A DNA stretch of 64,000 bases from Guptibacillus spartinae (GCF_028610625.1 NZ_JAQQWU010000003.1:397490-461489), one strand, 5' to 3'; shown: positions 32,633-41,794, numbered from the stretch's first letter. Notes: generated by a model not told the origin, from the sequence alone. Made by a program: numbers and translations.

Positions 32633-33490
32633 TTTGGACTTTTTTCGAAAATGGTATAAGAAAAATAAAACGATGATTAGAAGAGGTAAAAGAATAGGAG
32701 AAAGACCTATTAGTAGAACGATTGTTTTAGAGAAAAAAGCAAGGAGCCCGTTTGATGTAGTTATAAAGAGATTTTTGGCTTCAGAAAGTGTTTCGAAATC
32801 CTTTTCTCCAATTGATGAAACTGCTCGTTTCTTTTGTTCAAGTGAGATGGTTACAGTAGAATAATCGCTTTGATTAGCGAGATAATTGATTTGCCCTTTC
32901 AGCTGTTCCACCTCTTCCTGGACACGAGAAAGTTCATTGGATATCGCTAACAGGTCATCTGTATTAGTAGCTTCGTTTAAGAACGACTCCAGTCTTTTCT
33001 GAACAGCTTCTTTTGCTTTTAATCGTGAAGAAAGATCGACGTAATTTTCCGTTACATCCCTACTTGTAATCGACTTTTGCGGGGCTCCTTTTGCGAGAGT
33101 TTCTACATTACGTAGATAAGCGTCAAATTGTGATTGGGGGATTCGAATGGTCATTGATCCAGTAAAGGTGTTCTCCTCTGAAAAAGTGTTTTCCTCCACA
33201 ACATATCCTTCAAATCGTTTGGTCGAGTTCTTAATTTCATCAATCGCCTGTGTTAAATCTTCTACGTTTAAGGAAAGGGTAGCGTTAAAAATCACTTTGC
33301 GTTCTTTTTGCAATGGAGGCATTTCTTGTTTCTCTTCATCAGACTGCCTGTTTTCGTCTGCTTCTCCACTATCATTATGCTCTACAGTGGGAGGTTCAGC
33401 ACCCTGATCACTGGAGCTGCTTTCTTCACTTAAACTGCATCCAGCTAGCATTAAAATAGAAGTAAGGATTACAAAAAGCCATCTTTTCAT
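32615..33490 (-). CDS. DUF4349 lipoprotein
   Basis: A 291-aa exported lipoprotein with lipobox LMLAGC near residue 17-20 and a Ser/acidic linker. The DUF4349 body follows (KVIFNATLSLNVEDLTQAIDEI, GSMTIRIPQSQFDAYLRNVE, DVTENYVDLSSRLKAKEAVQKRLESFL), then a coiled-coil part and a C-terminal transmembrane helix (LLIGLSPILLPLLIIVLFFLY) with basic tail. It would span from lipid anchor back to the membrane. Role unknown. The second ATG (33488-33490) has better distance (8 nt) from GGGGGG than the first. Confidence 0.85.
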   Translation of the reverse strand: MKRWLFVILTSILMLAGCSLSEESSSSDQGAEPPTVEHNDSGEADENRQSDEEKQEMPPLQKERKVIFNATLSLNVEDLTQAIDEIKNSTKRFEGYVVEENTFSEENTFTGSMTIRIPQSQFDAYLRNVETLAKGAPQKSITSRDVTENYVDLSSRLKAKEAVQKRLESFLNEATNTDDLLAISNELSRVQEEVEQLKGQINYLANQSDYSTVTISLEQKKRAVSSIGEKDFETLSEAKNLFITTSNGLLAFFSKTIVLLIGLSPILLPLLIIVLFFLYHFRKKSKQKAGR

Positions 33491-33603
33491 AGCCATATCC
33501 CCCCGCTTCAGTTATTTATGAAATAGACGGGATGTGAACTGCTTAGGTTACAATTTCCATGATATGATAAAAGGTAACTGACTCAAAAAAGGAGTTGCCT
33601 TTT

Positions 33604-34689
33604 GTGCTTTCAATCTTTGAAAATGCGAATGTTATTGATTTGGTCATCACCATTTCAGTTATACTAGGTCTTTTTCTTATTCGATTTTTAATCAAATTAT
33701 GGCTTACAAAAAGGGAAAAAGAAGAGATCTATCCAAATGGAATCCGTCCAGCATTTCTTTCCTTTATCAATTGGACAACAGGTTACGCCATACTGCTGTT
33801 CGTCTTACTTTATTTCTCTGATAACAGCTGGATGTTTAGCCCTTTATTTGCCATCGGAAAGGTAGAAATTTCTCTCTTTCTTATTTTAATTGCTTTATTC
33901 ATTATTACGCTTGCGAACCGAATCTCAAAAATCGCAACGTCCTTCCTGATGCCCCCCGTTTATGATCGGTATAGTTTAGATACAGGATTGCAATTTACCT
34001 TTAATCGCATTTTTCACTATACGTTAATGGTCGTAGCGGTCTTCATTAGTTTAACAACAGTAGGGATTGATCTTAGTGCATTAACCGTCTTTGCAGGTGT
34101 GCTTGGGGTAGGAATTGGTTTTGGCATGCAGAACATCGCGAATAACTTTATTTCTGGGTTAATTATTTTATTTGAAAGGCCAATTAAAGTAGGCGATCGG
34201 GTCATTATTAACGATATTATCGGTGACATTGAAAAAATTAATATGCGAGCAACAATTATACGTACGCTTGATAATGAAAGAATCATTATGCCGAACTCCT
34301 ATTTTATTGAAGAACAAGTTGTGAATCATTCCTACGGTGATTCAAGGCTACGGCTTGTTTTGCCGATTGGCGTGGCATATGGATCTGATGTAGAGCTTGT
34401 AAGAACGCTTCTTCTAGAAGTCGCGAAAGAAGAAAAGGAAAACTCGATGTATGTTCTTGAAACGCCGCCGCCTTTTGTGAATTTTCTAGGATTTGGTGAT
34501 TCGTCATTAGATTTTCAACTGTTCATTTGGATTTCATCCCCAAAAGCAGCAGTAGAAACAAAAAGCAATTTGAATTTCCGGATGAATCGGATCCTTGCAG
34601 AAAACAATGTTGAAATTCCATTTCCACAGCGTGATTTACATGTGCGAAGCTTAGATGAAAAAGTGATTCAGCAATTAACAAAGCGATAG
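33604..34689 (+). CDS. Small-conductance mechanosensitive channel (MscS family)
   Basis: A 361-aa channel. Membrane helices occur at about 10-30, 55-75, 83-103 and 130-150, then the pore helix with GVLGVGIGFGMQNIANNFISGLIILFERPIKVGD, the beta domain (DRVIINDIIGDIEKINMRATIIRTLDNERIIMPNSYF) and the C-terminal vestibule. It releases solutes upon hypo-osmotic shock. GTG 33604 is chosen because AAGGAG (33589-33594) lies 9 nt upstream. The TTG at 33595 directly abuts that site. Confidence 0.9.
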   Translation: MLSIFENANVIDLVITISVILGLFLIRFLIKLWLTKREKEEIYPNGIRPAFLSFINWTTGYAILLFVLLYFSDNSWMFSPLFAIGKVEISLFLILIALFIITLANRISKIATSFLMPPVYDRYSLDTGLQFTFNRIFHYTLMVVAVFISLTTVGIDLSALTVFAGVLGVGIGFGMQNIANNFISGLIILFERPIKVGDRVIINDIIGDIEKINMRATIIRTLDNERIIMPNSYFIEEQVVNHSYGDSRLRLVLPIGVAYGSDVELVRTLLLEVAKEEKENSMYVLETPPPFVNFLGFGDSSLDFQLFIWISSPKAAVETKSNLNFRMNRILAENNVEIPFPQRDLHVRSLDEKVIQQLTKR

Positions 34690-34732
34690 CGGAAACTCAC
34701 ATCGTTTTCACATCATTCTTACAAATTTCTTC

Positions 34733-34770
34733 GTAGGTTGTTGTCCATAATAGGACATGTAAGAACCTAC
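34733..34770 (+). promoter_or_regulatory. Interrupted inverted repeat before the secreted protein gene
   Basis: GTAGGTT (34733-34739) pairs with AACCTAC (34764-34770) and inner TGTCC with GGACA. It lies just upstream of the ribosome binding site and could be an operator for the adjacent response regulator or a 5' UTR hairpin. No promoter boxes could be assigned with confidence. Confidence 0.35.
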
Positions 34771-34786
34771 CTATGAAGGGAGAATG

Positions 34787-35321
34787 ATGAAAATGAACAA
34801 ATGGATGATTGGCGTCGCGTCGGTGATGCTTGCGGGAGGAATTGCTGGAGCAAACGTTTATGCAGCGGATAGCGATACGGAAATGGACGAATCGGTTCCA
34901 TCACAAAATGATGAACTGGCAGGTCCTGGAGGTCATCATGGAAAAAGAGGTCACGTTGAAGACCATTCTGAAGATCGTGAGCTCCGCATGGCAACGTCTG
35001 AAAAGAAAGATCAGCTCATTGATCTCTTGCTTGACCAGGATGCTTCCAGTGTAGATGGGGTGGATGAACTTCAAAAAGAGCTTGCCGATCTTAATACTCA
35101 ATTGGATGCTTTGAAAGAAAAAGCCGAAGCTGCGCATAAAGAAAAAGAAGCGAACATGCAAGAATGGAAAGATAGTGGGGAACGCCCCTGAGTTAACGGA
35201 AGAAGAGAAAACCGCACGTGAAGAGGCTCATAAAGAAATGCAAGCGAACAGAGAACAGGCTTCTGAACTGGTGAAACAAAAAAATGAAGTACTCGATCAG
35301 TTAATAGAAAAGCTTAGCTAG
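34787..35321 (+). pseudogene. Secreted coiled-coil protein gene, frameshifted (or programmed +1 frameshift)
   Basis: Encodes a signal peptide (MNKWMIGVASVMLAGGIAGANVYAA), an acidic/His-rich stretch (GGHHGKRGH) and a long charged coiled coil. The first frame stops at TGA 35189-35191 after ...DSGERP. The +1 frame then continues PELTEEEKTAREEAHKEMQ...DQLIEKLS to TAG 35319-35321 with the same coiled-coil character. One extra C in the run CCCC at 35185-35188 explains this. The site reads CGC CCC TGA G, so a +1 slip of tRNA-Pro from CCC to CCU would restore the frame. The gene precedes a two-component system whose kinase is also interrupted. Confidence 0.75.
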
Positions 35322-35331
35322 TTATGATGAG

Positions 35332-35358
35332 AGATAGGGAGCTTTCCCTATCTTTTTT
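35332..35358 (+). terminator. Terminator after the secreted coiled-coil gene
   Basis: Nine-bp stem AGATAGGGA / TCCCTATCT with a 4-nt loop, then T run. Confidence 0.9.
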
Positions 35359-35449
35359 GTTTGCGTCAGCACTACGTAGACGGATTTACTGTGAGAGAAG
35401 CGTAGGCTAGAATATGAAGGAAGTATGGGTTAAAGAACGGGGGGAAGAA

Positions 35450-36130
35450 ATGCCACACGTTTTTGTTATCGATGATGAACAAAACATTAGTGATATTTTA
35501 GAAAAGTATTTAAAGAAAGAAGGGTTTACAGTTTCAACCTATCAGGACGGAGCGGAAGTGTTACGTGCTCTTGAAACGACTGAACCCGATTTATTGGTTA
35601 TGGATATTATGATGCCTAATATCGATGGGCTTGAACTGCTGCGAAGATTAAGAAAGGATTCTTTTATACCGGTCATCGTTGTTTCGGCAAGAGATGAAGA
35701 GCTGGATCGGATCCTAGGACTTGAACTTGGGGCCGATGATTATTTAACAAAACCATTTAGCCCACGTGAACTTATTGTGCGGATCAAGAACCTATTTAAA
35801 CGAGTGAATCGAGTAGAACTTGAAGTGAATTCCTCTGTAATCAATGTAAAGAATGTGCAGTTGCATAAGAAAAAGCGACAAGTCTTTATAGAAGATCAGG
35901 AACTTGTATTAACACCGAAAGAATACGATGTACTTGCTTTTCTTATTCAGAACCCTGGACAGCCATTCACGAGAGAAAAGTTAATTGAAACAATCTGGGG
36001 CTATCACTATGCAGGAGATGGAAGGCTGATTGATGATCTTGTGAAACGACTGCGTAAAAAGATGGTTGGTGCAGATGTGAAAATCGTTACGGTCTGGGGG
36101 TATGGATATAAAATCGATGAGGAAAGTTAA
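35450..36130 (+). CDS. OmpR-family response regulator
   Basis: A 226-aa regulator: receiver with acidic pair DD8-9, phosphoacceptor Asp52 (LLVMDIMMP) and conserved Lys in YLTKPFSP; C-terminal OmpR winged helix (ELVLTPKEYDVLAFLIQNPGQPFTREKLIETIWGYHYAGDGRLIDDLVKRLRKKM...VWGYGYKI). ATG 35450 has GGGGGGAAG upstream. An in-frame ATG at 35414 is weaker. It overlaps the kinase start by 14 nt. The receptor partner is broken, so the regulator may now be uncoupled. Its target may include the secreted protein gene just upstream. Confidence 0.93.
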   Translation: MPHVFVIDDEQNISDILEKYLKKEGFTVSTYQDGAEVLRALETTEPDLLVMDIMMPNIDGLELLRRLRKDSFIPVIVVSARDEELDRILGLELGADDYLTKPFSPRELIVRIKNLFKRVNRVELEVNSSVINVKNVQLHKKKRQVFIEDQELVLTPKEYDVLAFLIQNPGQPFTREKLIETIWGYHYAGDGRLIDDLVKRLRKKMVGADVKIVTVWGYGYKIDEES

Positions 36131-37442
36131 AATCGCGACAAAATTATTTCTTAGCTACGTTAGTTTAATCGTGGTGATTCTTCTCATTACGACGGTCTCA
36201 TTTCGCTACCTTTTTCAAGAATACCTTGTTCGTGAAGCGAGGGACCAGCTTCAGAAAGAAGGCCTTCAAATTAGCCAGATGCTTGAAGAACGAAATTGGA
36301 AAGGGAAGCAGCCCCCGAATGGCTTACTGGATCGTAGAAGAATTGAGATGGCGGGTAATCTCATTTCATCTCAGTTTATTATTTACAGCAAGAATGATTA
36401 GGCGATTTATGCAAATGTCGATGAAGATGTTCAGCTCGAGTATGAGGAAAACAAAGGAAAGTTATTTATCACAGAGGAAGTGCCCATCAATGCCTCACGT
36501 GAGCAAATTGGCCGACTTGTCCTTTTTACAAAGGTAGAGAGTTTGGAAGATTTCAACCGCATTATCGAGCAGGCACAGGCTCTTAGTCTCTTCGTTTCTG
36601 CGGCGGTTGCAGTCCTCCTGGCTGTCTGGATGCAAAGAGGCATAACGGGACCCATTCGACTGTTAGCAGATCACATGAAAGGATTTAGTATGCGAAAGCC
36701 GAATCCTCCACTGAAACTTAAATCAAAAGATGAAATTAATGAACTAGCACAAACTTTCGAAGAACTAACGGATCAGCTACGTAAAAATGATTTCGATCAA
36801 AAGGAATTTCTTCAAAATGCTTCTCACGAACTTAAAACCCCTTTGATGGCGATTCAAGGGAATGCGGAAGGAATTCTAGACGAAGTGATTGTCGGAAACG
36901 AAGTGGAGCATAGCCTCCAAGTCATCGTGAATGAGACACAACGACTCAAAAAGATCGTGCAAGATCTATCTTATTTAACAAGGTTAGAAACGGTAGAAGA
37001 GTCTTTCACCTATGAATTCGTTCATATAAACCGTATCCTTCAAGAAGCGATGACAGCTATAAAACCACTAGCCTATCAAAATCAATTAACGCTCGAGTAT
37101 GATGGCGATTCTGAAATTCAAGCGAGGGTGGACGTAGACAAAATGAAGCAAGCTTTCTTGAATATTCTTGGCAATGCCCTTCGATTCGCTTCATCCCTAA
37201 TCGAAATTCGTATGTGGAAAGATGAAAGTCAGGTTACAGTCGAAATTCAAGATGATGGTACTGGATTTGGAGAGAACCCCGGTCGCGTTTTTGATCGGTT
37301 TTATACAGGAGATCAGTCTGGCTCTGGAATCGGTTTAGCCATCACAAAAACGATTGTAGAAAAGCATCATGGCGAAATTTACGCTGAAATTCATAAAAAG
37401 GGAGGAAGGGTTGTCATTACGCTTCCTTTGCTACATGGATGA
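36117..37442 (+). pseudogene. Sensor histidine kinase interrupted by an in-frame TAG
   Basis: One reading frame encodes a full kinase of about 440 codons: TM1 (about 10-30), extracytoplasmic domain, TM2 (about 155-172), HAMP (GPIRLLADHMKGF), DHp with FLQNASHELKTPL (phospho-His), and HATPase motifs ILGNALRFAS, DDGTGFG and SGSGIGLAITKTIVEKHHGEI. Codon 95 (36399-36401) is TAG between ...IIYSKND and AIYANVDED, inside the sensor domain. This is a nonsense mutation unless it is suppressed or is a sequencing error. A C-terminal part could restart at ATG 36480. Start ATG 36117 overlaps the response regulator. Confidence 0.85.
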
Positions 37443-37447
37443 AGTTA

Positions 37448-37570
37448 TTAATTTTTATGTTCGTTTAATTTTTGAAGGATTTCTTTGCTTTCTTCTTCAC
37501 TTAGAAGACCGAATTTCTGACACAGCTGTGTGTAACCGGCGAGCTTCTTAAAGCATGTCGTTTTTTTCAT
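37448..37570 (-). CDS. Small hypothetical protein (40 aa)
   Basis: ATG-initiated on the minus strand behind AAAGGTGAG (4-nt spacing). It encodes MKKTTCFKKLAGYTQLCQKF followed by GLLSEEESKEILQKLNEHKN. Composition (basic head with two Cys, acidic amphipathic tail) looks coding. It ends 6 nt from the convergent kinase. I do not recognise the family. Confidence 0.55.
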   Translation of the reverse strand: MKKTTCFKKLAGYTQLCQKFGLLSEEESKEILQKLNEHKN

Positions 37571-37800
37571 CAAACTCACCTTTCTTTCCTTAAGGAAACT
37601 TTTTTAGGTGTTAACAATATATGCTTCAACGAAGTGATTGTGATAGGTGTTTGTCTTAAAAGTTGAAATAAATTCTCGTCAATGTAACAATAGAGCTTGT
37701 GTAAAAAAGAAGGGTCATGTAAGATAGTGTTATCAATATTTAGTGGTATAAGGTGATTTATTACACTATATATGGTTTTTTTCTAAAAATAAATAGTTGA

Positions 37801-38070
37801 GTATGCGGTGTCGTAAACGACTTAAAAGGGAATCCGGTCTGAATCCGGAGCTGTCCCCGCAACTGTCGTGTGGACGAGGCAAAAAACCACTGGAGTCATT
37901 TCCGGGAAGGTTTGCCAAGGACGAAGCACAAGCCAGTAGACCTGCCGTGTACTCAAAACGTTTCTATTCTTCGGGGATTGAGGGTGAGAGATGGCATCGG
38001 AAATGTGTACATATGTGCACGTCTAACTTGTCGATTTCTCCAGGCTCACTCTGTTAAGGGTGAGCCTTTT
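37801..38070 (+). ncRNA. Cobalamin riboswitch with terminator upstream of nrdAB
   Basis: The conserved core starts GGGAATCCGGT, with TCCGGAGCTGTCCCCGCAACTGT at 37843-37865, and the B12 box AGCCAGTAGACCTGCC (37931-37946) closes the aptamer. P1 pairs GTATGCGG (37801-37808) with CCGTGTAC (37945-37952). The expression platform ends in a terminator hairpin GGCTCAC / GTGAGCC plus T4 (38043-38070), 27 nt before the nrdA start. Ligand binding should favour termination, switching off class I ribonucleotide reductase when adenosylcobalamin is available. Confidence 0.93.
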
Positions 38071-38097
38071 ATAATGGAATAAAAAGGAGAGAGATTT

Positions 38098-40329
38098 ATG
38101 AGCACAGTGATCGGTACGAATGTAACAACACTGATAGAGGAAGTAAAAGGTATTCTAAATGACTATTCTTTGCAGACAAGTGAAAACTTCCTTGAGAAAA
38201 CAATAGAGACCGTCAAAGAGAACGCTGCCCAAGAAGAGGTTGAGAATATCGTTATTTTAAATGCTTTAGAACGAATAACCGCAGAAGAGCCTGACTGGAC
38301 CTATGTTGCGGCGGCATTTCATCTTCGTACGCTTTATCGGAATTCTCTTCATAACAGAAATGAAAAAGAAGTATATGGAAAAGGAAGCCTTTACCGTCTT
38401 CTTCAACTGCTGACACAGGAAGGCATTTATAACAAAGCTCTTCTTCAATCTTATTCGAAGTATGAAGTGGAACAGGTTGCAAGTCTAATCGCTCCAAACC
38501 GAGACCGTCTCTTTACATACATTGGGCTTCGCACACTTGCAGATCGTTATCTTGCGACCGATCATGAGAAGAATGTTTATGAATTACCACAAGAACGTTT
38601 TCTTATCATTGCAATGACGCTGATGATGAATGAACCAAAAGAAAAGAGACTGAAATTCATTAAAGAAGCTTATTGGGCACTATCAAATCTCTACATGACT
38701 GTAGCGACACCCACCCTTTCAAATGCTGGTAAAAGTTACGGTCAGCTTAGCTCGTGCTTTATTGATACAGTGGATGACAGCCTCCGAGGCATTTACGACA
38801 GCAATACGGACGTCGCAACTGTATCAAAAAATGGTGGTGGGATTGGCGCATACCTCGGGAAAATCCGTTCCCGTGGAAGTGATATCAAAGGATTTAAAGG
38901 GAATTCATCAGGTGTTTTACCTTGGATGAAGCAACTAAACAATACAGCCGTTAGCGTGGATCAATTAGGTCAGCGCCAGGGCGCTGTTGCGGTTTACCTC
39001 GATGTCTGGCACAAAGATGTTTTTGAATTCCTTGATGCCAAACTTAATAACGGAGATGAACGCATGAGGACGCATGACCTTTTTACCGGCCTTTGCATTC
39101 CAGACCTTTTTATGGAAGCGGTAGAAGACCGGACAGAATGGCATTTATTTGACCCACATGAAGTCCGTCAGGTGATGGGGTTCTCTCTTGAAGATGCTTA
39201 TGATAATGAAAAAGGTGCAGGAGAATTTCGCATGAAATATGCGTTGTGCGTGAATCACCCTGAACTATCAAGAAAAACCGTCCCAGCGATTGAGATTATG
39301 AAGCGTGTCATGAAATCCCAATTGGAAACAGGGACGCCATATATGTTCTATCGCGACACGGTTAATCGCACAAATCCAAATAAGCATGCTGGGATGATTT
39401 ATGCTTCAAACCTTTGTACCGAGATTATGCAAAATATGAGTGCGACGACCGTTGAAGAGGAGATTACGAAAGACGGTAAAATTATCATTACGAAAAAGCC
39501 AGGTGATTACGTCGTTTGTAATCTATCAAGTATCAATCTTGGGCGTGCTGTGACGGCAGATGCGCTTGAACGGTTAATTCCAATTCAGGTAAGAATGCTT
39601 GATAACGTCATCGACATTAACACCATTGAAGTTCCTCAAGCACAGCTAACAAATGAGAAATACCGTAGCATCGGTCTTGGAACATTTGGGTGGCATCATT
39701 TAATTGCCAAAAAGGGGATCGTTTGGGAAAGTCATGAAGCGGCAAAATATGCAGATGAACTATATGAAACGATTAATTATTTAACGATACAGGCGAGTCA
39801 TGAACTTGCTGTTGAAAAAGGAAGTTATTCACTTTTTGAAGGCTCTGATTGGCAAAATGGCGAGTACTTTGCAAAGCGCGGTTATACGAACGGAAAATGG
39901 CGTGTACTGAAAGAAAAGGTTCATACAACTGGAGTTAGAAATGCTTATTTACTGGCTGTTGCGCCAAACAGTTCAACGAGTTTAATAGCCGGATCGACTG
40001 CCTCGATTGATCCGATTTTCCAAAAAGAATATTCAGAGGAAAAGAAGAATTATAAAATTCCGGTAACAGCACCTGACCTATCCCCTGAAACAACCTGGTA
40101 TTACAAATCGGCGTATCACATTAATCAGCTGTGGAGTATTGAGCAAAATGCGGCCAGACAGCGCCATGTCGATCAGTCCATTTCATTTAATATCTATGTA
40201 CAAAGCACGGTGAAAGCAAAGGACTTGCTCAACATTCATATGACAGCATGGAGAAAAGGGTTGAAGACAACGTATTACACTAGGAGCACTTCGGTCGAAA
40301 TCAATGACTGTGAAAGCTGCGCAAGCTAA
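38098..40329 (+). CDS. nrdA: Class I ribonucleoside-diphosphate reductase, alpha subunit
   Basis: A 743-aa catalytic subunit. N-terminal helical region, then LSSCFIDTVDDSLRGIYDS (first active-site Cys), KNGGGIGAYLGKIRSRGSDIKG (effector and phosphate loop), NLCTEIMQN (N-x-C-x-E catalytic motif), NLSSINLGRA (second disulfide Cys is in VVCNLSS), and SIGLGTFGWHHLIAKKGI. The C-terminal tail has CESC for thioredoxin/glutaredoxin reduction. No ATP-cone is evident at the N-terminus. AAAAGGAGAGAG precedes the ATG. Expression should be turned off by cobalamin through the upstream riboswitch. Confidence 0.95.
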   Translation: MSTVIGTNVTTLIEEVKGILNDYSLQTSENFLEKTIETVKENAAQEEVENIVILNALERITAEEPDWTYVAAAFHLRTLYRNSLHNRNEKEVYGKGSLYRLLQLLTQEGIYNKALLQSYSKYEVEQVASLIAPNRDRLFTYIGLRTLADRYLATDHEKNVYELPQERFLIIAMTLMMNEPKEKRLKFIKEAYWALSNLYMTVATPTLSNAGKSYGQLSSCFIDTVDDSLRGIYDSNTDVATVSKNGGGIGAYLGKIRSRGSDIKGFKGNSSGVLPWMKQLNNTAVSVDQLGQRQGAVAVYLDVWHKDVFEFLDAKLNNGDERMRTHDLFTGLCIPDLFMEAVEDRTEWHLFDPHEVRQVMGFSLEDAYDNEKGAGEFRMKYALCVNHPELSRKTVPAIEIMKRVMKSQLETGTPYMFYRDTVNRTNPNKHAGMIYASNLCTEIMQNMSATTVEEEITKDGKIIITKKPGDYVVCNLSSINLGRAVTADALERLIPIQVRMLDNVIDINTIEVPQAQLTNEKYRSIGLGTFGWHHLIAKKGIVWESHEAAKYADELYETINYLTIQASHELAVEKGSYSLFEGSDWQNGEYFAKRGYTNGKWRVLKEKVHTTGVRNAYLLAVAPNSSTSLIAGSTASIDPIFQKEYSEEKKNYKIPVTAPDLSPETTWYYKSAYHINQLWSIEQNAARQRHVDQSISFNIYVQSTVKAKDLLNIHMTAWRKGLKTTYYTRSTSVEINDCESCAS

Positions 40330-40343
40330 AGGAGGATTTCTAA

Positions 40344-41381
40344 ATGGCGACAATACAGAAAAGAAAACTCTATGACGTTTCGGCACCCAATAGCTCGACG
40401 GGCATTATAAACGGTGAGAGCTCAAATGTTCTAAATTGGGATGATGTCCGCTTTAGCTGGGCGTATCCAATGTATAAAAATATGTTAGGTAACTTTTGGA
40501 CACCGTTTGAAATCAACATGTCAAACGATGTAAAGCAATGGGACGCATTAAGTGAAGATGAGCAAGATACGTTTAAGAAAATCATTGGACTTCTCGCTTT
40601 TCTAGATTCAATTCAAACCGACTATTCAAGTAAAGTAGCAGATTATTTAACAGATTCAAGCCTATCTGCACTCATGCAGGTGCTTTCCTTTCAGGAAGTT
40701 GTGCACAATCAGTCCTATAGCTACGTTCTTTCATCACTTGTCAATAAACAGGAGCAGGATCGAATTTTCGAATACTGGAAACATGATGAGGTGCTCTTAG
40801 AGCGGAATCAATTTATTGCTTCAGGATATGAAACGTTCGTGCAAGATCCATCACCGCAAACGTTATTTGAATCGATCGTGTATGACATTATTCTTGAAGG
40901 ACTTTTCTTCTATGCCGGGTTTGCTTTCTTTTATAACCTTGCCCGTAATCAAAAGATGGTGTCAACTTCAACAATGATTAACTACATTAATCGTGATGAA
41001 CAGCTTCATGTCACGTTGTTCATAAACATTGTGAAGGAACTGTTCAAAGAGCATCCTGAACTTAATACGAAAGAAAATCATGCTTTCATTACGAACACAT
41101 TTCGTAAAGCGGCAGAGCTTGAAATCAAGTGGGGAGAATATATCATTGGTCATCGTTTTCCTGGTATTACGATGAGTGAACTAAGCGACTATATTAAATT
41201 CATGGCCAATATGCGTGTGAACCAGCTTGGCATTGAGCGTCCTTTTGAAGGGCATCGTGAGAATCCAATGAGATGGATCAAAGCGTATGCAGATGTAAAT
41301 GCCGGTAAAAGTGATTTCTTTGAACAAAAGTCGCGTCAGTATACAAAAGTGTCAGATGATAATGGGTTTGATGATCTCTAA
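40344..41381 (+). CDS. nrdB: Class I ribonucleoside-diphosphate reductase, beta subunit
   Basis: A 345-aa ferritin-like radical subunit. Metal ligands and radical region appear as QEVVHNQSYSYVL (Glu, His and the Tyr four residues on), DIILEGLFFYAGFAFFYNLARN and NRDEQLHVTLFINIVKEL (Glu/His ligands). It supplies the tyrosyl radical to the alpha subunit. AAAGGAGGATTTCTAA sets the ATG, 14 nt after nrdA, so the two are co-transcribed behind the cobalamin riboswitch. No NrdI or glutaredoxin-like gene is present in the operon. Confidence 0.94.
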   Translation: MATIQKRKLYDVSAPNSSTGIINGESSNVLNWDDVRFSWAYPMYKNMLGNFWTPFEINMSNDVKQWDALSEDEQDTFKKIIGLLAFLDSIQTDYSSKVADYLTDSSLSALMQVLSFQEVVHNQSYSYVLSSLVNKQEQDRIFEYWKHDEVLLERNQFIASGYETFVQDPSPQTLFESIVYDIILEGLFFYAGFAFFYNLARNQKMVSTSTMINYINRDEQLHVTLFINIVKELFKEHPELNTKENHAFITNTFRKAAELEIKWGEYIIGHRFPGITMSELSDYIKFMANMRVNQLGIERPFEGHRENPMRWIKAYADVNAGKSDFFEQKSRQYTKVSDDNGFDDL

Positions 41382-41490
41382 ATAGCGAGCGAAAGGAATG
41401 GTCCTCCATCCTTGTAAGTGTAACGTAAGCACAAATCAGTTGTTCTCCTACTAAATTAGTAATGAACTATAAAAAAAGGAGGATGACTCT

Positions 41491-41649
41491 TTGTTTAACC
41501 ATTACAATCATCAACAATCTGCAGGTTTTCCGCCAGTAGGGAACCATCAACGCCTCACTCAATACGATCAACACTATGTTTTTAATAGCTATGCAAAAAG
41601 TCATTATCCCCGTCAGTATGGCCATCGATATGGAGGATACTGTCCCTGA
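41491..41649 (+). CDS. Small His/Tyr/Gln-rich protein (52 aa), coat-like
   Basis: Start TTG 41491 has an excellent AAAGGAGGATGA 8 nt upstream. The peptide begins MFNHYNHQQSAGFPPVGNHQ and ends YPRQYGHRYGGYCP. The aromatic/His/Gly composition resembles small Bacillus spore-coat proteins, but I do not recognise a family. Its 3' part overlaps the next reading frame. Confidence 0.55.
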   Translation: MFNHYNHQQSAGFPPVGNHQRLTQYDQHYVFNSYAKSHYPRQYGHRYGGYCP

Positions 41650-41794
41650 CAAGCTAGAGGAATGGGTTGCTTATGAAGATCAAAAACGATTGGAGGAATG
41701 GAACGTATTATCTCACCAATATTGCGCACCTGATTATAAACCACAAACTTGGAGGCTATTAGGGACCCCAACGATCGAACCATCTTACGTTTAA
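41630..41794 (+). CDS. Small hypothetical protein overlapping the coat-like gene
   Basis: An open frame extends from about 41576 to TAA 41794. The part from ATG 41630 (MEDTVPDKLEEWVAYEDQKR...LLGTPTIEPSYV) has coding-like, acidic then aromatic composition and a conserved-looking end. There is no ribosome binding site at proper distance from any ATG, so it would need coupling to the upstream frame, or the two are one gene split by a frameshift near 41640. Function unknown. Confidence 0.4.
   Translation: MEDTVPDKLEEWVAYEDQKRLEEWNVLSHQYCAPDYKPQTWRLLGTPTIEPSYV

Noticed and set aside
36480..37442. Shorter intact kinase gene starting at ATG 36480
   Set aside because: The same frame continues upstream through a normal sensor domain and first membrane helix to ATG 36117; there is no ribosome binding site before 36480.
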